Assembly: GCA_032622095.1 (NCBI GenBank)
Contig: CP136061.1
Span: 2,356,001 to 2,420,000 of the forward strand
Direction of reading: 5' to 3'
Length of the DNA: 64,000 bases
Source: Siphonodentalium dalli
Taxonomy: Eukaryota > Mollusca > Scaphopoda > Gadilida > Siphonodentaliidae
Every line of letters starts with the position of its first letter. Position 1 is the first letter of the stretch. The position numbers were made by a program, and so were the translations under genes. The notes beneath the pieces are model-generated. The model worked only from the letters and a program-made list of their open reading frames with translations. It ran no database searches and was not told the origin of the DNA. Positions 35,704-47,380 of the stretch are shown piece after piece.

Positions 35704-35794
35704 TAAGAGTGCACTGCAGTTGATTCTGAATACTGATGATCTGGAGATTACAAATCCACTTGGGTCTCACACAAAGAAACAAAAATATCATTAT

Positions 35795-36087
35795 TGTCCC
35801 CCGAAAAATATCGGAGGACTATTATAATCAGCATGTCCGTCCCGATGTGTTGTCCGCATGATAACTCGAGTTCCTCCGACCCAATTGAGATGAAACTTGG
35901 TATGTATGTGTAGTGACCAAGAATAAAGGCCGAGTTCGACTCGGGGCTCGGTCCGATGATTTATGACAGAGTTATTGCCCTTTTTCACCCATTTTCGACT
36001 TCGAAAATCCAACTTTTCATGTTGTCCGCATGATAACTCAAGTTCTTTCCATCCGATTGAGATGAAACTTGGTATCTATGAGTAGTG
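35795..36087 (+). repeat. Helentron-like fragment
   Basis: Opens with a CCCCCGAAAAATATCGGAGG hairpin. Then TGTCCGCATGATAACTC and GAGATGAAACTTGGTATGTA occur twice, about 180 bp apart. The 3' hairpin end is missing. Confidence 0.6.
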
Positions 36088-36119
36088 AGTCAAATGGCTC
36101 AACACACAGAGTGGTATCA

Positions 36120-36142
36120 CACAATTATTTCGGGCATTGCTG
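36120..36142. repeat. Decayed end of the mariner-type MITE
   Basis: AATTATTTCGGGCATTGCTG followed by TA resembles the right end of the 27,718 MITE with three or four changes. No left end is seen. Confidence 0.4.
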
Positions 36143-36210
36143 TATTATTTTATTTTGTGTAAACCGCCATTGTCACTTTAACCCATTGTTGACTGAATGG
36201 ACTCTCCCAC

Positions 36211-37159
36211 CAGTGTTCGCGCTGGACCGAATTTTTTTTTAGCCAAAAGTTTAGCCAAATGAAAATTTTATTAGCCAAATGAAAAAAACTTTAGCCAAAT
36301 TTTTTTTGGCCAAATTAAACAAAATATGGCCAAATTAAATCATCGTTTTATGGTCGGTTCACAATTAATGACTAAAACGTCAAATCTAACAGGCACAGGT
36401 AAAATACACAATAATTTAACTAATTTTGATGAACTATAAATATTTTTATATATGTCATTTATTAAAAAATTATTAATCTTTATGCGAAAGAGTGATTTGG
36501 GGGGGGGGGGGGGATTGGGTATACGGACATTTCCCAACCGGACATTTCCCCACTTTCTTCTTTTAAATCATTAAATATTAATTATCCTTGCGAAAATATC
36601 TAAGTGACATCTCTGGAAACTAATAACTTAATATTGTTACGCCATTATCAAATTACAATCTGTCATAAACGCATGGATATTATTTTGAATGTATCGGTAT
36701 TGACGAAAAATAGCGACAAAATATATGTCGTGATTCACATTTGGCTGATTAAGCTATTGTCTTACACTTGGTGCTCATAAACCTTGGCCGTCATAAATAC
36801 AATGTCATCATAAACATGCATTGTGCAGGAGCCCCGTGAGTGACCATACAGACAATGGGGGATTAGCGGATTAAATGTAAAATAATGATATGACCTTTTG
36901 CTGTTTCGTGCAGAGTGACGGGTTTCCCTTTGTACTGTCCGCGATCGGGTTTCGGGTTTCCACGTACGTATACGATGTTTTCGGACAAGATCGTTCACAT
37001 CACAGAATTAAAAACCCACTTGCCAAAAATTCATGCTTCCAGTCTATATTTGGGGTCAAAAAAAGTTTAGCCAAAAGTTTAGCCAAATGAAATTTGTATT
37101 AGCCAAATTCGAAAAAGATTAGCCATTGGCTAATTTGGCTACCGACAGCGCGAACACTG
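36211..37159. mobile_element. hAT-type element inserted in the piggyBac MITE
   Basis: 14-bp perfect ends CAGTGTTCGCGCTG / CAGCGCGAACACTG, with an 8-bp duplication TCTCCCAC at 36,203-36,210 and 37,160-37,167. Both subterminal regions are packed with TTTAGCCAAA words, likely the binding sites of the missing transposase (inference). A poly-G run lies at about 36,499-36,513. No coding capacity. Confidence 0.93.
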
Positions 37160-37280
37160 TCTCCCACTCAATGAGAAGCATATTTAATGGAATATTCCAT
37201 TGTTATTTTATAGGGGTGTAATTTTAATATAATCAGACGATGGACAGAAAAATCACCCTTGAGATTTTTCAAAGGATTCC

Positions 37281-37365
37281 CATTTGTAGGGATGTTCAGA
37301 TAATAAGTTCAACAAACAGCCTCAGGCTGTTTGTTGAACTTATTATCTGAACATCCCTACAAATG
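37281..37365. repeat. 85-bp perfect palindrome
   Basis: 42-bp arms, from CATTTGTAGGGATGTTCAG to AACAAACAGCCT, around a single central C. No mismatch was seen in the arms. Part of the piggyBac-type MITE family. Confidence 0.95.
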
Positions 37366-37558
37366 AATTAAAGGGAATCTACTAACTACCCGTCAATGAG
37401 TATTCAGTCATGAAAGGGTTAATGCTTATATAAAACTTATGTTTGTTGTTGCGACAAACCAAATAAATGATGTCAATTCTATATTTCTATCTATGTTTGT
37501 ATGTGAATATGTTATTTGTTATGAATATTAAAAGGTATAAAAATCCAATGTGTGATAT

Positions 37559-38085
37559 GTGGTCCCAGATAACATTGGCGTTGTCCAACTTAACATTGGT
37601 GCATTGTCCAACTTAACATTGGTGTGGTGTGATTTTATGTGGTCCCAGATAACATTGGCGTTGTCCAACTTAACATTGGTGCGTTGTCCAACTTAACATT
37701 GGTGTTGTGTGATTTTAACACATGTGTTCAAAAAAATTGATTTGAACGCGTAAATGTGTGCAATATCTGTTACATGTGTTCGTAACATGTGTATGCGTTC
37801 AAATATTCTGAACACTTGTGTTAACAATCTGAACACCAGTGTTAGCTTAGCTTTAACGCGATTATGTGTGCAAAATTAAACACTGGTGTTCATTGTTTTA
37901 TCACATGTGTTCACAATATGAACACTAGTGTTAATTTAAGTATAACACATTTACGTGTGAATTGATTTAACGTTAGTGTTAACTTCTTTAACACTGGAGT
38001 ACTGACTTTGAACAGATTGACGGGTTTATTATCTGTTACAATTTTTGTGTTAAGATTTTTAACACATAGGTTTACAGTGCAGCAT
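37559..38085. repeat. 80-bp tandem duplication and GTGTTAA-rich repeat
   Basis: GTGGTCCCAGATAACATTGG to GTGTGATTTT occurs twice with an offset of 80 bp (37,560 and 37,640). It is followed by a run of inverted and direct AACACA/TGTGTT words ending in TTTACAGTGC, related to 6,110-6,510. Confidence 0.7.
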
Positions 38086-38226
38086 CAGCTCCATTCAACA
38101 CAGCCACTGACACCATATTACATTTATTACATTCGTGTTTCGCTCGTATCAACACGGGCCACGGGGCTCTGCAACAATATCCAATAACACATACAAGCTT
38201 ATGTCCAACCGACACATTTTACTCAC

Positions 38227-38523
38227 CCTGACAGTCAACTCCAGCGTCGTAATAGTGTCCACAGTGTGTCCGGGAATGGGAGCAATTCCATATTGCAGCC
38301 TCCTCCCCGGTACATGCGACGTAACTCATCCAGATAGGTCCCGTACCTTGTCCGTAGGTTCCTCGCCCTCTGGCGATGCCTCCTCGAAATCCCAGCATCT
38401 TGCACACGACAGATGCATCAGAGTCATCCCATCCGATGTAACACACTGTTCCCCATTGACCGTTCATATACACCTCAACTCGACCGGATGTTATTATTGA
38501 TCCACCAACCAGTCGAATGTTTT
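38227..38523 (-). CDS. SRCR domain exon (downstream of the two)
   Basis: One complete scavenger receptor cysteine-rich domain: NIRLVGGS, GRVEVYMNGQWGTVC, DASVVCKMLGF, YGQGTGPIWM, WNCSHSRTHC, DAGVDC. Acceptor TTTCAG|AA (reading down from 38,524); donor CAGG|GTGAGT at 38,226. Length 297 nt, phase 1-1, the symmetric single-exon format that lets SRCR domains multiply by exon duplication. Only six cysteines: the pair C1 and C4 of group B domains is missing (TSGRVE and LGF). SRCR proteins are secreted or membrane receptors, often immune-related in invertebrates. No start, membrane segment or stop of the gene is in view. Confidence 0.9.
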
Positions 38524-38609
38524 CTGAAACTGATAAAACACATCAATTGGTCGATGTCACTCGATGTGTCGCAGTTACGACCTCATGTGCACCGATGTAC
38601 ACCATTACA

Positions 38610-38900
38610 CTCTGCTTAATATATTAAATTTAATGTTGATGCCCGGTGTATATCGATGTATAGAGTTACTGTCTGCATAATATATTAAATTCAATGTTGA
38701 TACCCGGTGTATATAGAAGTACATTCTTGCAGTACTGTCTGCATAATATAATAAATACAATGTTGATGCCAGGCGTATATCGATGTACATCCTTGCAGTA
38801 CTGTATGCATAATATATTAAATTCAGTGTTGGTACCCGGTGTTTACCGTTGTGCAGGCTTACTGTCTGCATAATACAATACATTCAATGTTATGTTTGTG
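38610..38900. repeat. 62-66-bp tandem repeat in the SRCR intron
   Basis: About five units around GTTGATGCCCGGTGTATATC and CTGTCTGCATAATATATTAA, at about 38,634, 38,696, 38,762, 38,828 and 38,890. The small minus ORF here is a by-product. Confidence 0.8.
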
Positions 38901-41420
38901 CCCTGTGAATATCGTTGATGTACATGAACCCATTGAAATGGACTATTGATGAGTTATATTGGAACCATTCATTGGCCAAACGACTGATTCCGTAATGATG
39001 GAGTTTTCGTAATATAACTCCATGAGTAATCATATACGATTATCTGGAAAAGTCATTGAATGTTACCAAAATGGCAATTCCTTGATTCTTTAGTGTTTTC
39101 TGTAGCTATGTTATACAATATTTGATGACAGATGTGCACTGTTGAGCTGTCAGCTCTAAGGCCATATTAGTGTTTGTAACGGACATTAGATAGTCTGCTT
39201 AACGTACCGTCGCATCAGAACTAAACTGCTTTATCTACATTTTTGTGGGAAAATAAAATATTGGTATATTTCGTTTCGGTGAGGGATTTCCTGTCCGAAA
39301 ATCACCAGATATCGGTCTACCAAATTTGAAAGCAGAGCTTGTGTAAATCTGTTCATCTCAATATCCCACTTTTTTGACAGTGCTATATTGTTCTATATCC
39401 ACTGTGAACCAATTAATCTATTTATTTTGTACCACGTGATTATATAAATTTCAGTGCTGAAATGTATCTCTGACCTTCAATGAACAAAAATGGAACCCGA
39501 ACTTGACAGAGCGCCAGCGAAGTGACTAGTTGCAAATATTGCTTTTTCGCTCCTTGGTGTGAACATCTTATTTCTAGGATAATAACTTGATTAAAATAAC
39601 ACAGAAATGGCGTGATTTGGGATTTTTGCAGGTTTATATGATTGAAGAACACGAACAACACTTAAGAACGAAAACAAAAACAGAACAGTTTACACAAATA
39701 GTTCTATCTCCAGTTCGTGATTGCACACAAGATATCATATGTTTTGTTTCGAGACTCGTCATATAATAGTATTTTACACCAGCCATCATACCCGCTGTGT
39801 AACATCTTCCAAAACAGAATGAGAAGATGTGAACCGGGGGGACCAAACTTTAAACTCGATTTCCCACAAAAATGAAAATATGGAGAGAACACTTTAGTTC
39901 TGACGCGACGATAGCTTTCTATAATATTGCATGGAAATGTTGGCAATATGTCTATCGGTCGATAGTTGGTGTTTGTCCACTGATTTATACACTGGAATGG
40001 CTCAGGCTATAGTATGTTCACCCTAATTATGTGGTACTATTCCAGGTGCGAACGACCTGTTGATTATATGAGATTATGGAGTGGAAATATAGTGGATCAT
40101 CTCTGTAACGAGGTTAACTGAAACTGTATTTTGTATTCCATCGTGATACAAGGGAAATTATTTCTCCTCGTGTGGTTGCTGTGAGGAGTATACTATTTCC
40201 TTCATGTGAAAATATTAAGTGAAAGAGGTCATGGCTGTCGTAAAATTTGAGAATGAATTCATTCCTGAGAAATCGCTGATAACGTGATATGATGAGCTTA
40301 TTTATTTGAGGGATTTGGCGCCTAAAACTTCATAAGTAAATTCTAGAGAGTTTGAACCGGGAACATTGAACTTGTCAAGCATTCACACATGAGAAAACAT
40401 ACACTGGAAGTGAGCATGTAATTTGCAACACTGAAAAGAAAACATCCAGTAATGTGGCACAATGAATTAGAGCGTCAAACTTATCCTAGTCATAACTCAT
40501 TTGTTTCACGATCCGGTGGTCCAAAGGGTCGATAATGAACTAAACATAACGAAATACTCATGTGCTTTGTAACGATCTAGAGAAGTGATAGGGAGTGATA
40601 TTAACTTTTATTGTGTTTTTCACGAAAACGCTCTTTACTGTTTACCACATCAAAACATCCAGAAACGCTCTTTATTGTCCGGTAAAATTGGAAGCTCCTC
40701 GAACAACAAGTAATATCACTACCGCCAAATAGCCAACGAAACGGAGCAATTCTAGGTAACAACACTTGTGCCCAAACTCATTTGTAAATTTTGCAAACCC
40801 ATTTAGCAATGAAGTTAACACAAATTGACAATATGATAGACCGAACCAAGACAGATATTAATAAACAAGTGAATATCAGGAACATGTTCAACAAATAATT
40901 ACCTTCACAATTAACAATGGCATTATGTATGTCGTATATGTATGGATATATCCATTTAATGTATTATATCAGATAATACATCATACATAGATTGGAGACA
41001 TGCACCGAAGAAACTCTCTATCTCATTGTCCGGGGAGTGTTAATTAGGCATCATGCATACATGTGTATATGGCTACTGTTTGCCAGTTAATCAAGACGAC
41101 ATTGGCAGTTAGTTATCCCGAAAATTGTCGTTGTCCTAGTGAGTCTTATAAGTATGTTATAACATGGTGATAATCGTTTTCTTGAAATCGCCTCTTGTCA
41201 AGGACTCGTGAATATTTCTCGCATACGATTCTCTATGATGTAATGTACACATCAGTGTATTCCGAATATCATTTATATTAATAAATGTAAGTTTGGTAGA
41301 AAACTTGTATTAACAGTTTAATTTGCATGTTGTTGCTCTTCTTCGCTATGCTATGCTTTAATTGTCAAAGCTGCAGATTAATGCAGAACATGGATATATA
41401 CATATATACAATGGGGTCAC
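38901..41420. other. Intron between the SRCR exons
   Basis: AT-rich, no named element and no further SRCR-like exon on the minus strand. ORFs of 70-80 codons near 39,440-39,946 show no domain. Confidence 0.4.
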
Positions 41421-41424
41421 TTAT

Positions 41425-41660
41425 ATTATCATCATCATCATCATTATCATCGACGTCCCCATCGTCATCAGCGTCCTCGACATTGTCTCATCATCAGTTT
41501 CATCATCATCATCATCACCATCCTCATAATCCTCATCATCATAATCATCATCATTGTCCATCATCATCATCATAATCATCATTATCATCATTATCGTCAT
41601 CGCCGTCGTCATCATCATCGTCATCATCACCATCATCATCATCATCGTCGCTAATCGTCT
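41425..41660. repeat. (CAT)n microsatellite, about 230 bp
   Basis: Imperfect ATC/CAT trinucleotide run with interruptions. It produces Ser/His-rich ORFs on the plus strand and Met/Asp-rich ORFs on the minus strand, which are not genes. Confidence 0.95.
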
Positions 41661-41810
41661 TCATCTTGGCATCTTAGTGATTGTCGTCCTGGCAACGTTT
41701 ATAACGTCATCATCAATATCGTCGTAATTTGTTTTCTCATTTTGTAGATTAGGTACACATGATGTGTGCTCCTTTATACATAAGTATGATGTATACAATC
41801 ATTAACTTAC

Positions 41811-42107
41811 CCGGACATTCCACCCCAGCATCCTGGGTGTGTTGACAGCTATTTGTTCCCCATCCGTTGTGAGTGCAATCCCACACTGAAGTCTCATTTC
41901 CAGCGCATGTGACTTCGTCCAGCCAGATTGGTCCCGTCCCTTGTCCATAGCTTCTGGCAATACCGCCTTGGAAACCAAGAGTCCTGCACACGATAGCTGC
42001 ATCAGTATTATCCCATCCGCTGTTGCAGACCGTTCCCCATTGCTCGTCCCTATACACTTCAACTCGACCAGATGCTGTACTATTTCCACCAACTAACCGA
42101 ATATCGC
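41811..42107 (-). CDS. SRCR domain exon (upstream of the two)
   Basis: A second complete SRCR domain: DIRLVGGN, GRVEVYRDEQWGTVC, DAAIVCRTLGF, SYGQGTGPIWL, VWDCTHNGWG, DAGVEC. Acceptor CATTTTAG|GC (reading down from 42,108); donor CCGG|GTAAGT at 41,810. It is also 297 nt and phase 1-1, so the two exons can be joined directly across about 3.3 kb of intron. It again has six cysteines and lacks C1 and C4. Close similarity to the 38.2-kb exon points to exon duplication. Further exons must lie above 42.1 kb or below 38.2 kb; none is recognisable in the window. Confidence 0.92.
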
Positions 42108-42147
42108 CTAAAATGGAACACACATGAAGTCGTTTAGTATCAAGCAA

Positions 42148-43319
42148 GTATGTGTATGTATATTTATTTTGTTGCTATTATTTTTGTAATGTGTTGGCCG
42201 TGCGCTCTTATATGTACACATATGTTGTAGATATTGCTAGACATCTACTTCTATTTATAACACGCCAATCAGCCCTCGGCCAATTGAAGCAATCTAATGA
42301 GGTTCGGTGACCGACCTTTATTTACTGTAAAATCTTTTAGTCGTCGCCTGTTCTATCAAACGGTCTGTCGTGATCATAACAAAATTCTGTATTATATTCG
42401 CGGCGCAGAGCTTGATTGACCAATTATATGCATTCCCGATCATTCAAACAAATAATTGGTTCAGCGAGGTGAGCATTACTAACATGGGCTGTGATACCAT
42501 GTTTTTCACAACAAGCAAATGGAGGGACCAAGCGACATGGAAAACAGGAGCGAAACATCATGCCAAAGAAGATATAAACGTTAATAAAATGAAATCAGAA
42601 CAGTTTGTAATAGCAAATATACTATACTAAATCTTCAGATCGATGGGGTGGTATATTCGGACGAATTGCATGGGCATTGCTTTGTCGGGGAAATCTTGAA
42701 ATTACTATCCTGAACAGTGGCAAATTTAGACCCCCACTCACCAACACAATAAAAAATGCAACCAACCACAGACCGTTGTACAGCAAAGGCAACAACTAAC
42801 AGACATTCAGAATAAAAAGGTCGATAACCGGATCCCATTGGATACTTGCGTCGGTCGAAAGTTCTGCTTGTGATATTATAAATCCGGCTTCGGATTTATA
42901 TGTAATACATAATCCGATACGTAGAAATAAAGCACAAAAGAAGAGAAGAGTAGTGGGATACTCTTTAATTAATCCAAGATCAACACACAAATACATATAA
43001 ATATAGTTCACTGAAATACTGAAGATGGAGCGCAAGGCGTCTGTCCGTGTGAATGTACACCAATTTCTTGGTCGAGGGCGGTAGAATAACTGTAAACACA
43101 TACTCCATTATAAGATATGTGACAATGCGTTGAAATGTATTGGTGTAATATCGACTGTATGGAATATTGATTGGTATTAACTTGACCAGGCTTGCAGGAC
43201 TCACCATATATGTAATTGGTACGACAAACTCACTGATTGTAAATTTATCGGGCTGATTGGGTGTCATAAATATGTTATAAGCACGGCGCCCGATTTATAA
43301 GTGAAATAAACACCACTCG
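42148..43319. other. No gene recognised
   Basis: ORFs at 42,370, 42,796 and 42,980 carry no recognisable domain or repeat. No upstream SRCR exon was found here. Confidence 0.35.
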
Positions 43320-44960
43320 CGCCCTCCGGGTGTTTGGAATACAGTCCCTTGAAACTGTACTTGTCTCAGTTCCAACAATACGATAATCATGACATGTTTA
43401 TTGTCAATAATATATATGACCAGTCACAACATACGGCCCGGGATTCTCATGATATATTGTGGCAATGCGGGTATAAATCCCAGGTCATGTGTGGCGGAAA
43501 TTCAGTTCGTTGTCAGCATGGTTGATCTTATAGACGTAATGCTGATGAGGGAAGAGGGTTTCTTAGATTTGGATCTGGCATCAACCACGACGCCATGCAT
43601 CACTTCAAGCCCCTTCAAGTCCGTGATTTGATTTGAATGCGATTTCGGTTTGTCGGGCCTATCACCTCTTTGGATTTATGAAAAGCGACAAACGGTGGAT
43701 GTGCTCGCTGATGGGCACCACTCATAGACGTTGCTAGTGTGACCCGACTGGGGGGGGGGGGGGTGAGACCATAACATTTCCAACTATATAAGATTTGGTC
43801 TAATAAAATGTTCCAACTGTATAGGATTAGGTTTTGATTAATGCAAAATTACAATATTGGCATAATGGTTTAATAATTTGGGTTTATGTATATTTTAAGA
43901 GTATTGACTGTGTAAATAACTGACACTAGTAACAAGAATGACATAGCATTGATATCTGTTTTATGTTTTGAATACATTATACATGATTTAATAAGAATAT
44001 GGTTGAGGAATGAATACGACTTTAAATACATGTATTAACATTCCGTGAGTCATAAGTTATAACTTACACAATGGTGACAAGTATGAATGCTGATTGATTG
44101 TTATATTGTTAAGCTGTCCCCAGAAAAAAAGATATAGAGGTTTGGCATTATTAATAGACTAGTGACCACGAATCTATGGTCTGAACATGAAGGAAATGCT
44201 TTGCTTTCAATTTCATATATGTATTCAGGTAATGTGCTTTACTGGAATGTATTTATTAAAATGACAGTCTATTAACTGTAAATTCTCGGATATATTTCAA
44301 TAAACTGAGTATTATACTGCTGTGAGAGGAACTAAATATATAAGTATAAGTACAACTATTGATATTTGAGACATGAAATTTCCAACTATCGAACATTGTG
44401 GTCCTAATTGGGGGGTGAGACACACCTCGGTCCCCTGTCGTTACGTCCCGGGCATCACTTCTGGTTTGGACTTATCAAGTCGAATCAAAGTCGACGCGAT
44501 GTGCACCATGTTGAAACGTTTTTTTGCGACTGGCTTCATTGTGTAATTCCAGCTTCACGATTAATGCGAGACTTTGTGTCATCCACAGCCAGCGATGCCT
44601 ATCCGTTGTGAATAGCGATCCTATTTCGCGGAGAGCTCGTGATTCACGACGAGTACACTGATTGCCAATCTAAACAGCACCACTGAGGTCCTCAATATAA
44701 CTGGATGGTTTACATGGGATATATTGACCAGTCTCGAACTGATATTGCAAGAAATAAATTTCACGTGTTATTTGAGCTTATTAGAAACCATGAAATCGTA
44801 ACCGTTCTTACGGATTGTAATATACGACAATGATTAGAAAGTACACAAATGTTGGTGACGTAGTACCCTATCCGTGTCATAATCGTAAACATGAAGGTCT
44901 CTAATAGAGACCTTTCGCATCCTCACGTTTACGATTACGAATACGGATAGCTATTCGTAG
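43320..44960 (+). repeat. Segmental duplication, copy A
   Basis: Two blocks of copy A (43,334-43,690 and 44,440-44,900) match copy B (45,075-45,400 and 46,500-47,060) in the same order. Landmarks include TACAGTCCCTT, GACCAGTCACAAC, GGAAATTCAGTTCGTTG and CTATCACCTCTTTGG. Between the blocks is an unrelated stretch with a poly-G run near 43,751 and ATTTCCAACTAT words. No coding function seen. Confidence 0.7.
44894..44914. repeat. Palindrome AAGGTCTCTA-A-TAGAGACCTT
   Basis: Ten-base perfect arms. It sits at the point of copy A that corresponds to the first base of the 88-bp array in copy B, and begins with the same AAGGTCTCTAATA word that opens the repeat unit. Confidence 0.85.
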
Positions 44961-45499
44961 TCGTAAGTCTATCCGTATGGCCAAAAAGTCCTTTCGCAAA
45001 ACGACTACGCGTTAGAGTTTTGACGAACACGTACCATCATTATTTCGTACCACTTTTACAACTCAAAGCGTATGTTTGGTATACAGTCCCTTAATACTTC
45101 ACATATCGTCTCATTTGCAACAACGCGATAATCATGACCTGTTGATATTGTCAATAATTCGACCAGTCACAACGTACGACCCTGGATTCTCGTGATATAT
45201 TATGGCAATACAGGTATAAATTCCAGGTCATATGTGGTGGAAATTCAGTTCGTTGTTATCACGGATGACTTGATAGACATTAGGCTGATGGGGGAAGAGG
45301 GGTTCTCAAATTTGGACCTCACATTAACCACGACGCCGCCACCACTTCAAGACCCTTCCAGTCCGCAATTTCATTTCAATGCGATTTCGGCAGGAAGACA
45401 GTCTTGCCAGATTATGCCATCCCCCACAATATACGACAGAATTATCCATAATTGTCATCATTATTATGTAATATGTATGTGCAGGGACGTGGCTAGAGG

Positions 45500-45720
45500 G
45501 TCTCCGTTGGGGGGTGTCCACCTTGATAATTCCAACTGCACCCCCCTTGAATCAAATCAAACCATAGACAAGGTTGTGAATAATTCCATTTTCACCCCCA
45601 CCCCTTGAATCAAACAAGGTTGTGCATAATTCCATTTGCACGCCCCCTTTGAATCAAACCAAAACACCCTTTGAAACAAACCAAAGGTTTTTGCATAATT
45701 TCATTCCCCCATTGCACCTA
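45500..45720. repeat. Short tandem repeat around CCCCTTGAATCAAA
   Basis: Three to four diverged units of about 55-65 bp with GTGCATAATTCCATTT and CCCCTTGAATCAAAC words. Confidence 0.7.
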
Positions 45721-45849
45721 ACTGTGCCTAATAGCCTATTTATATAAACCATGGTTCTATCTACCCGGTAAGATAATATTCATATATTTTGAACCTGAAA
45801 ATTGCACAAATCCTAACATCTACTGGTATAACTCCAGACAAATGCACAC

Positions 45850-46215
45850 GACTACGGGCAATAGAACAGGACACATCGGGCCGACCATGGTTGTTCGGCC
45901 CGGTGTGAGAAAATCCTAGCATGTAGACTGACCTCAAGCTTTCCTAGTGTTGGAAATTTCAAACCTCATACTCCCCCTTAGTTGTTTTTTATTGGCCACG
46001 GGGAGGGACCAGGACACACCGGACGGACCATGGTTCGGTCGGGTGTGCGAAAATCGCAAAATCCTGGCATCTAGACTAGCCTCAAGCATTCATAGAGTTG
46101 GAAATTTCCAGTGACAATTTTGACCAAATGTAGGACAATATTATTTTCTTAAATTAACTATAAGTTTTTGACTGGCCACGGAGAGGGACCAGGACACAAG
46201 CGTTCCAAGTGTTGG
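45850..46215. repeat. About 165-bp tandem repeat, 2-3 units
   Basis: CAGGACACA-CGG, CCATGGTTCGG, GGTGTG-GAAAATC and GTTGGAAATTTC recur in order at about 45,867, 46,012 and, in part, 46,190. Confidence 0.65.
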
Positions 46216-47065
46216 AAATTTCCAACCTGACACCCCTAAGGTTGGAAAAGTTCTAACTGATGCCCATTTCAGTCCAAAAGTGTTATCAAAAGAAGGAAAA
46301 TATGCAAATATTGGTCCAAATAAATTGTTTGAAAATCAAACTACAAGAACATTTTCAACCTATTGTTGGTGTGAAATTTCCAACTAATGTTGTGTCAGGT
46401 ATGAAATTTCCAACTGTTGAAAAATTTGACCAAAGTTCGGGGTGAGACACGTCTCTGTGTATGTGTATTGGAAATAACATATCCTATCCTATCCTATCCA
46501 GGTCTATCACCTCTTTGGGTTTAGGAAATCCGACATAGGGTTGGTGTGCTCGCTGATGTGCATCACTTCTGATTTGGTCCTATCAAATCGAAACAAAGTC
46601 GACACGGTGATGTCGGTGGGTGTGCCAAATATTATTTTAGTACCACCAAATCCATGTCAGTCGTGTATTTTTGGCGAGTGGTTTCATAGTGCACTTCTTT
46701 ATATTACTGCAAGGTCTTGTGTCGCAGCCAGCTATGACAATATATCCGTTGTGAATAGCGATCTTATTTCGCGGGAAGCTCGAGATTCACGACGACGAGT
46801 AGAGTGATTGCCAATCTAAACAGCACATCGAGGTCGTAGCTCAATATATAACTGGATGGTTTGCATGATATACATATACAGTCTCGAACGGAGTAAAAGT
46901 GATATATTGCAGAAAATAAATTTCAGGTGTTATTTGAGCTTATTAGAAACCATGAAATCGTAACCGTTATTGCGGATAGTAAAATACGACAACGATTAGA
47001 AAGAACACAAATGTTGGTGACGTAGTACCCTATCCGTATCCGTAATCGTAAACGTGAGTTTTGCG

Positions 47066-47380
47066 AAAGGTCTCTAATAACAGCATACTGGCATACTGAA
47101 TCAGATGACCTACGACTAAACACACAATCAGGCGTGAACATCGAGGCTTATATAAAGGTATCTAATAACAGGATACTGACATACTGAATCAGATAACCTA
47201 CGACTAAAAACTGGCATACTGTGTTCACTGGCATACTGAATCAGATGACCTACGACTAAACACATAATTAGAAGTGAACAATGAAGCTTATATAAAGGTA
47301 TCTAATAACAGCATACTGTCATACTGAATCAGATGACCTACGACTAAACACATAATAATCAGAAGTGAACAGTGAGGCTT
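47066..47380 (+). repeat. Outlying block of the 88-bp tandem repeat
   Basis: About 3.5 diverged units of the same monomer as the main array (GGTCTCTAATAACAGCATAC, CTGAATCAGATGACCTACGA, GAGGCTTATATAAAGG). It is separated from the main array by non-array DNA and Helitron copy 2. Confidence 0.9.

Larger units (their letters stand above)
34669..36110 (+). pseudogene. Decayed copy of the 7,240-9,774 transposase-like gene
   Basis: Three blocks match the intact gene in order. 34,676-34,945 corresponds to 7,783-8,052 (CYMKSDSIPYI...FIENK); 35,707-35,792 corresponds to about 8,053-8,140; and a short piece at 36,089-36,112 (TCAAATGGCTCAACACACAGA) corresponds to about 8,733. The first break is a Harbinger-type insertion; the second is occupied by a Helentron-like fragment with loss of about 590 bp of gene. 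The 5' quarter, with both zinc fingers, and the C-terminal half are missing. Roughly 5-8% of bases differ from the intact gene in the first block. Confidence 0.9.
36182..37418. mobile_element. piggyBac-type MITE split by a hAT insertion
   Basis: TTAA (36,178-36,181), CCC start; GGG end, TTAA (37,419-37,422). The inner terminal words CCCATTGTTGACTGAAT and (inverted) CCCTTTCATGACTGAAT agree. Without the inserted hAT and its duplication the element is 280 bp. It contains the 85-bp perfect palindrome at 37,281-37,365 and is related to 25,333-25,480. Confidence 0.88.
45070..47065 (+). repeat. Segmental duplication, copy B
   Basis: Counterpart of 43,320-44,960, diverged by substitutions and indels. 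Between its two homologous blocks lie two local tandem repeats (45,500-45,720 and 45,850-46,210) and a CCTAT run near 46,482-46,500. Its right end (CGTAATCGTAAACGTGAG) leads into the 88-bp repeat. Confidence 0.7.

Noticed and set aside
41327-41645. Ser/His-rich and Met/Asp-rich ORFs on opposite strands
   Set aside because: Translation of an imperfect CAT trinucleotide microsatellite.
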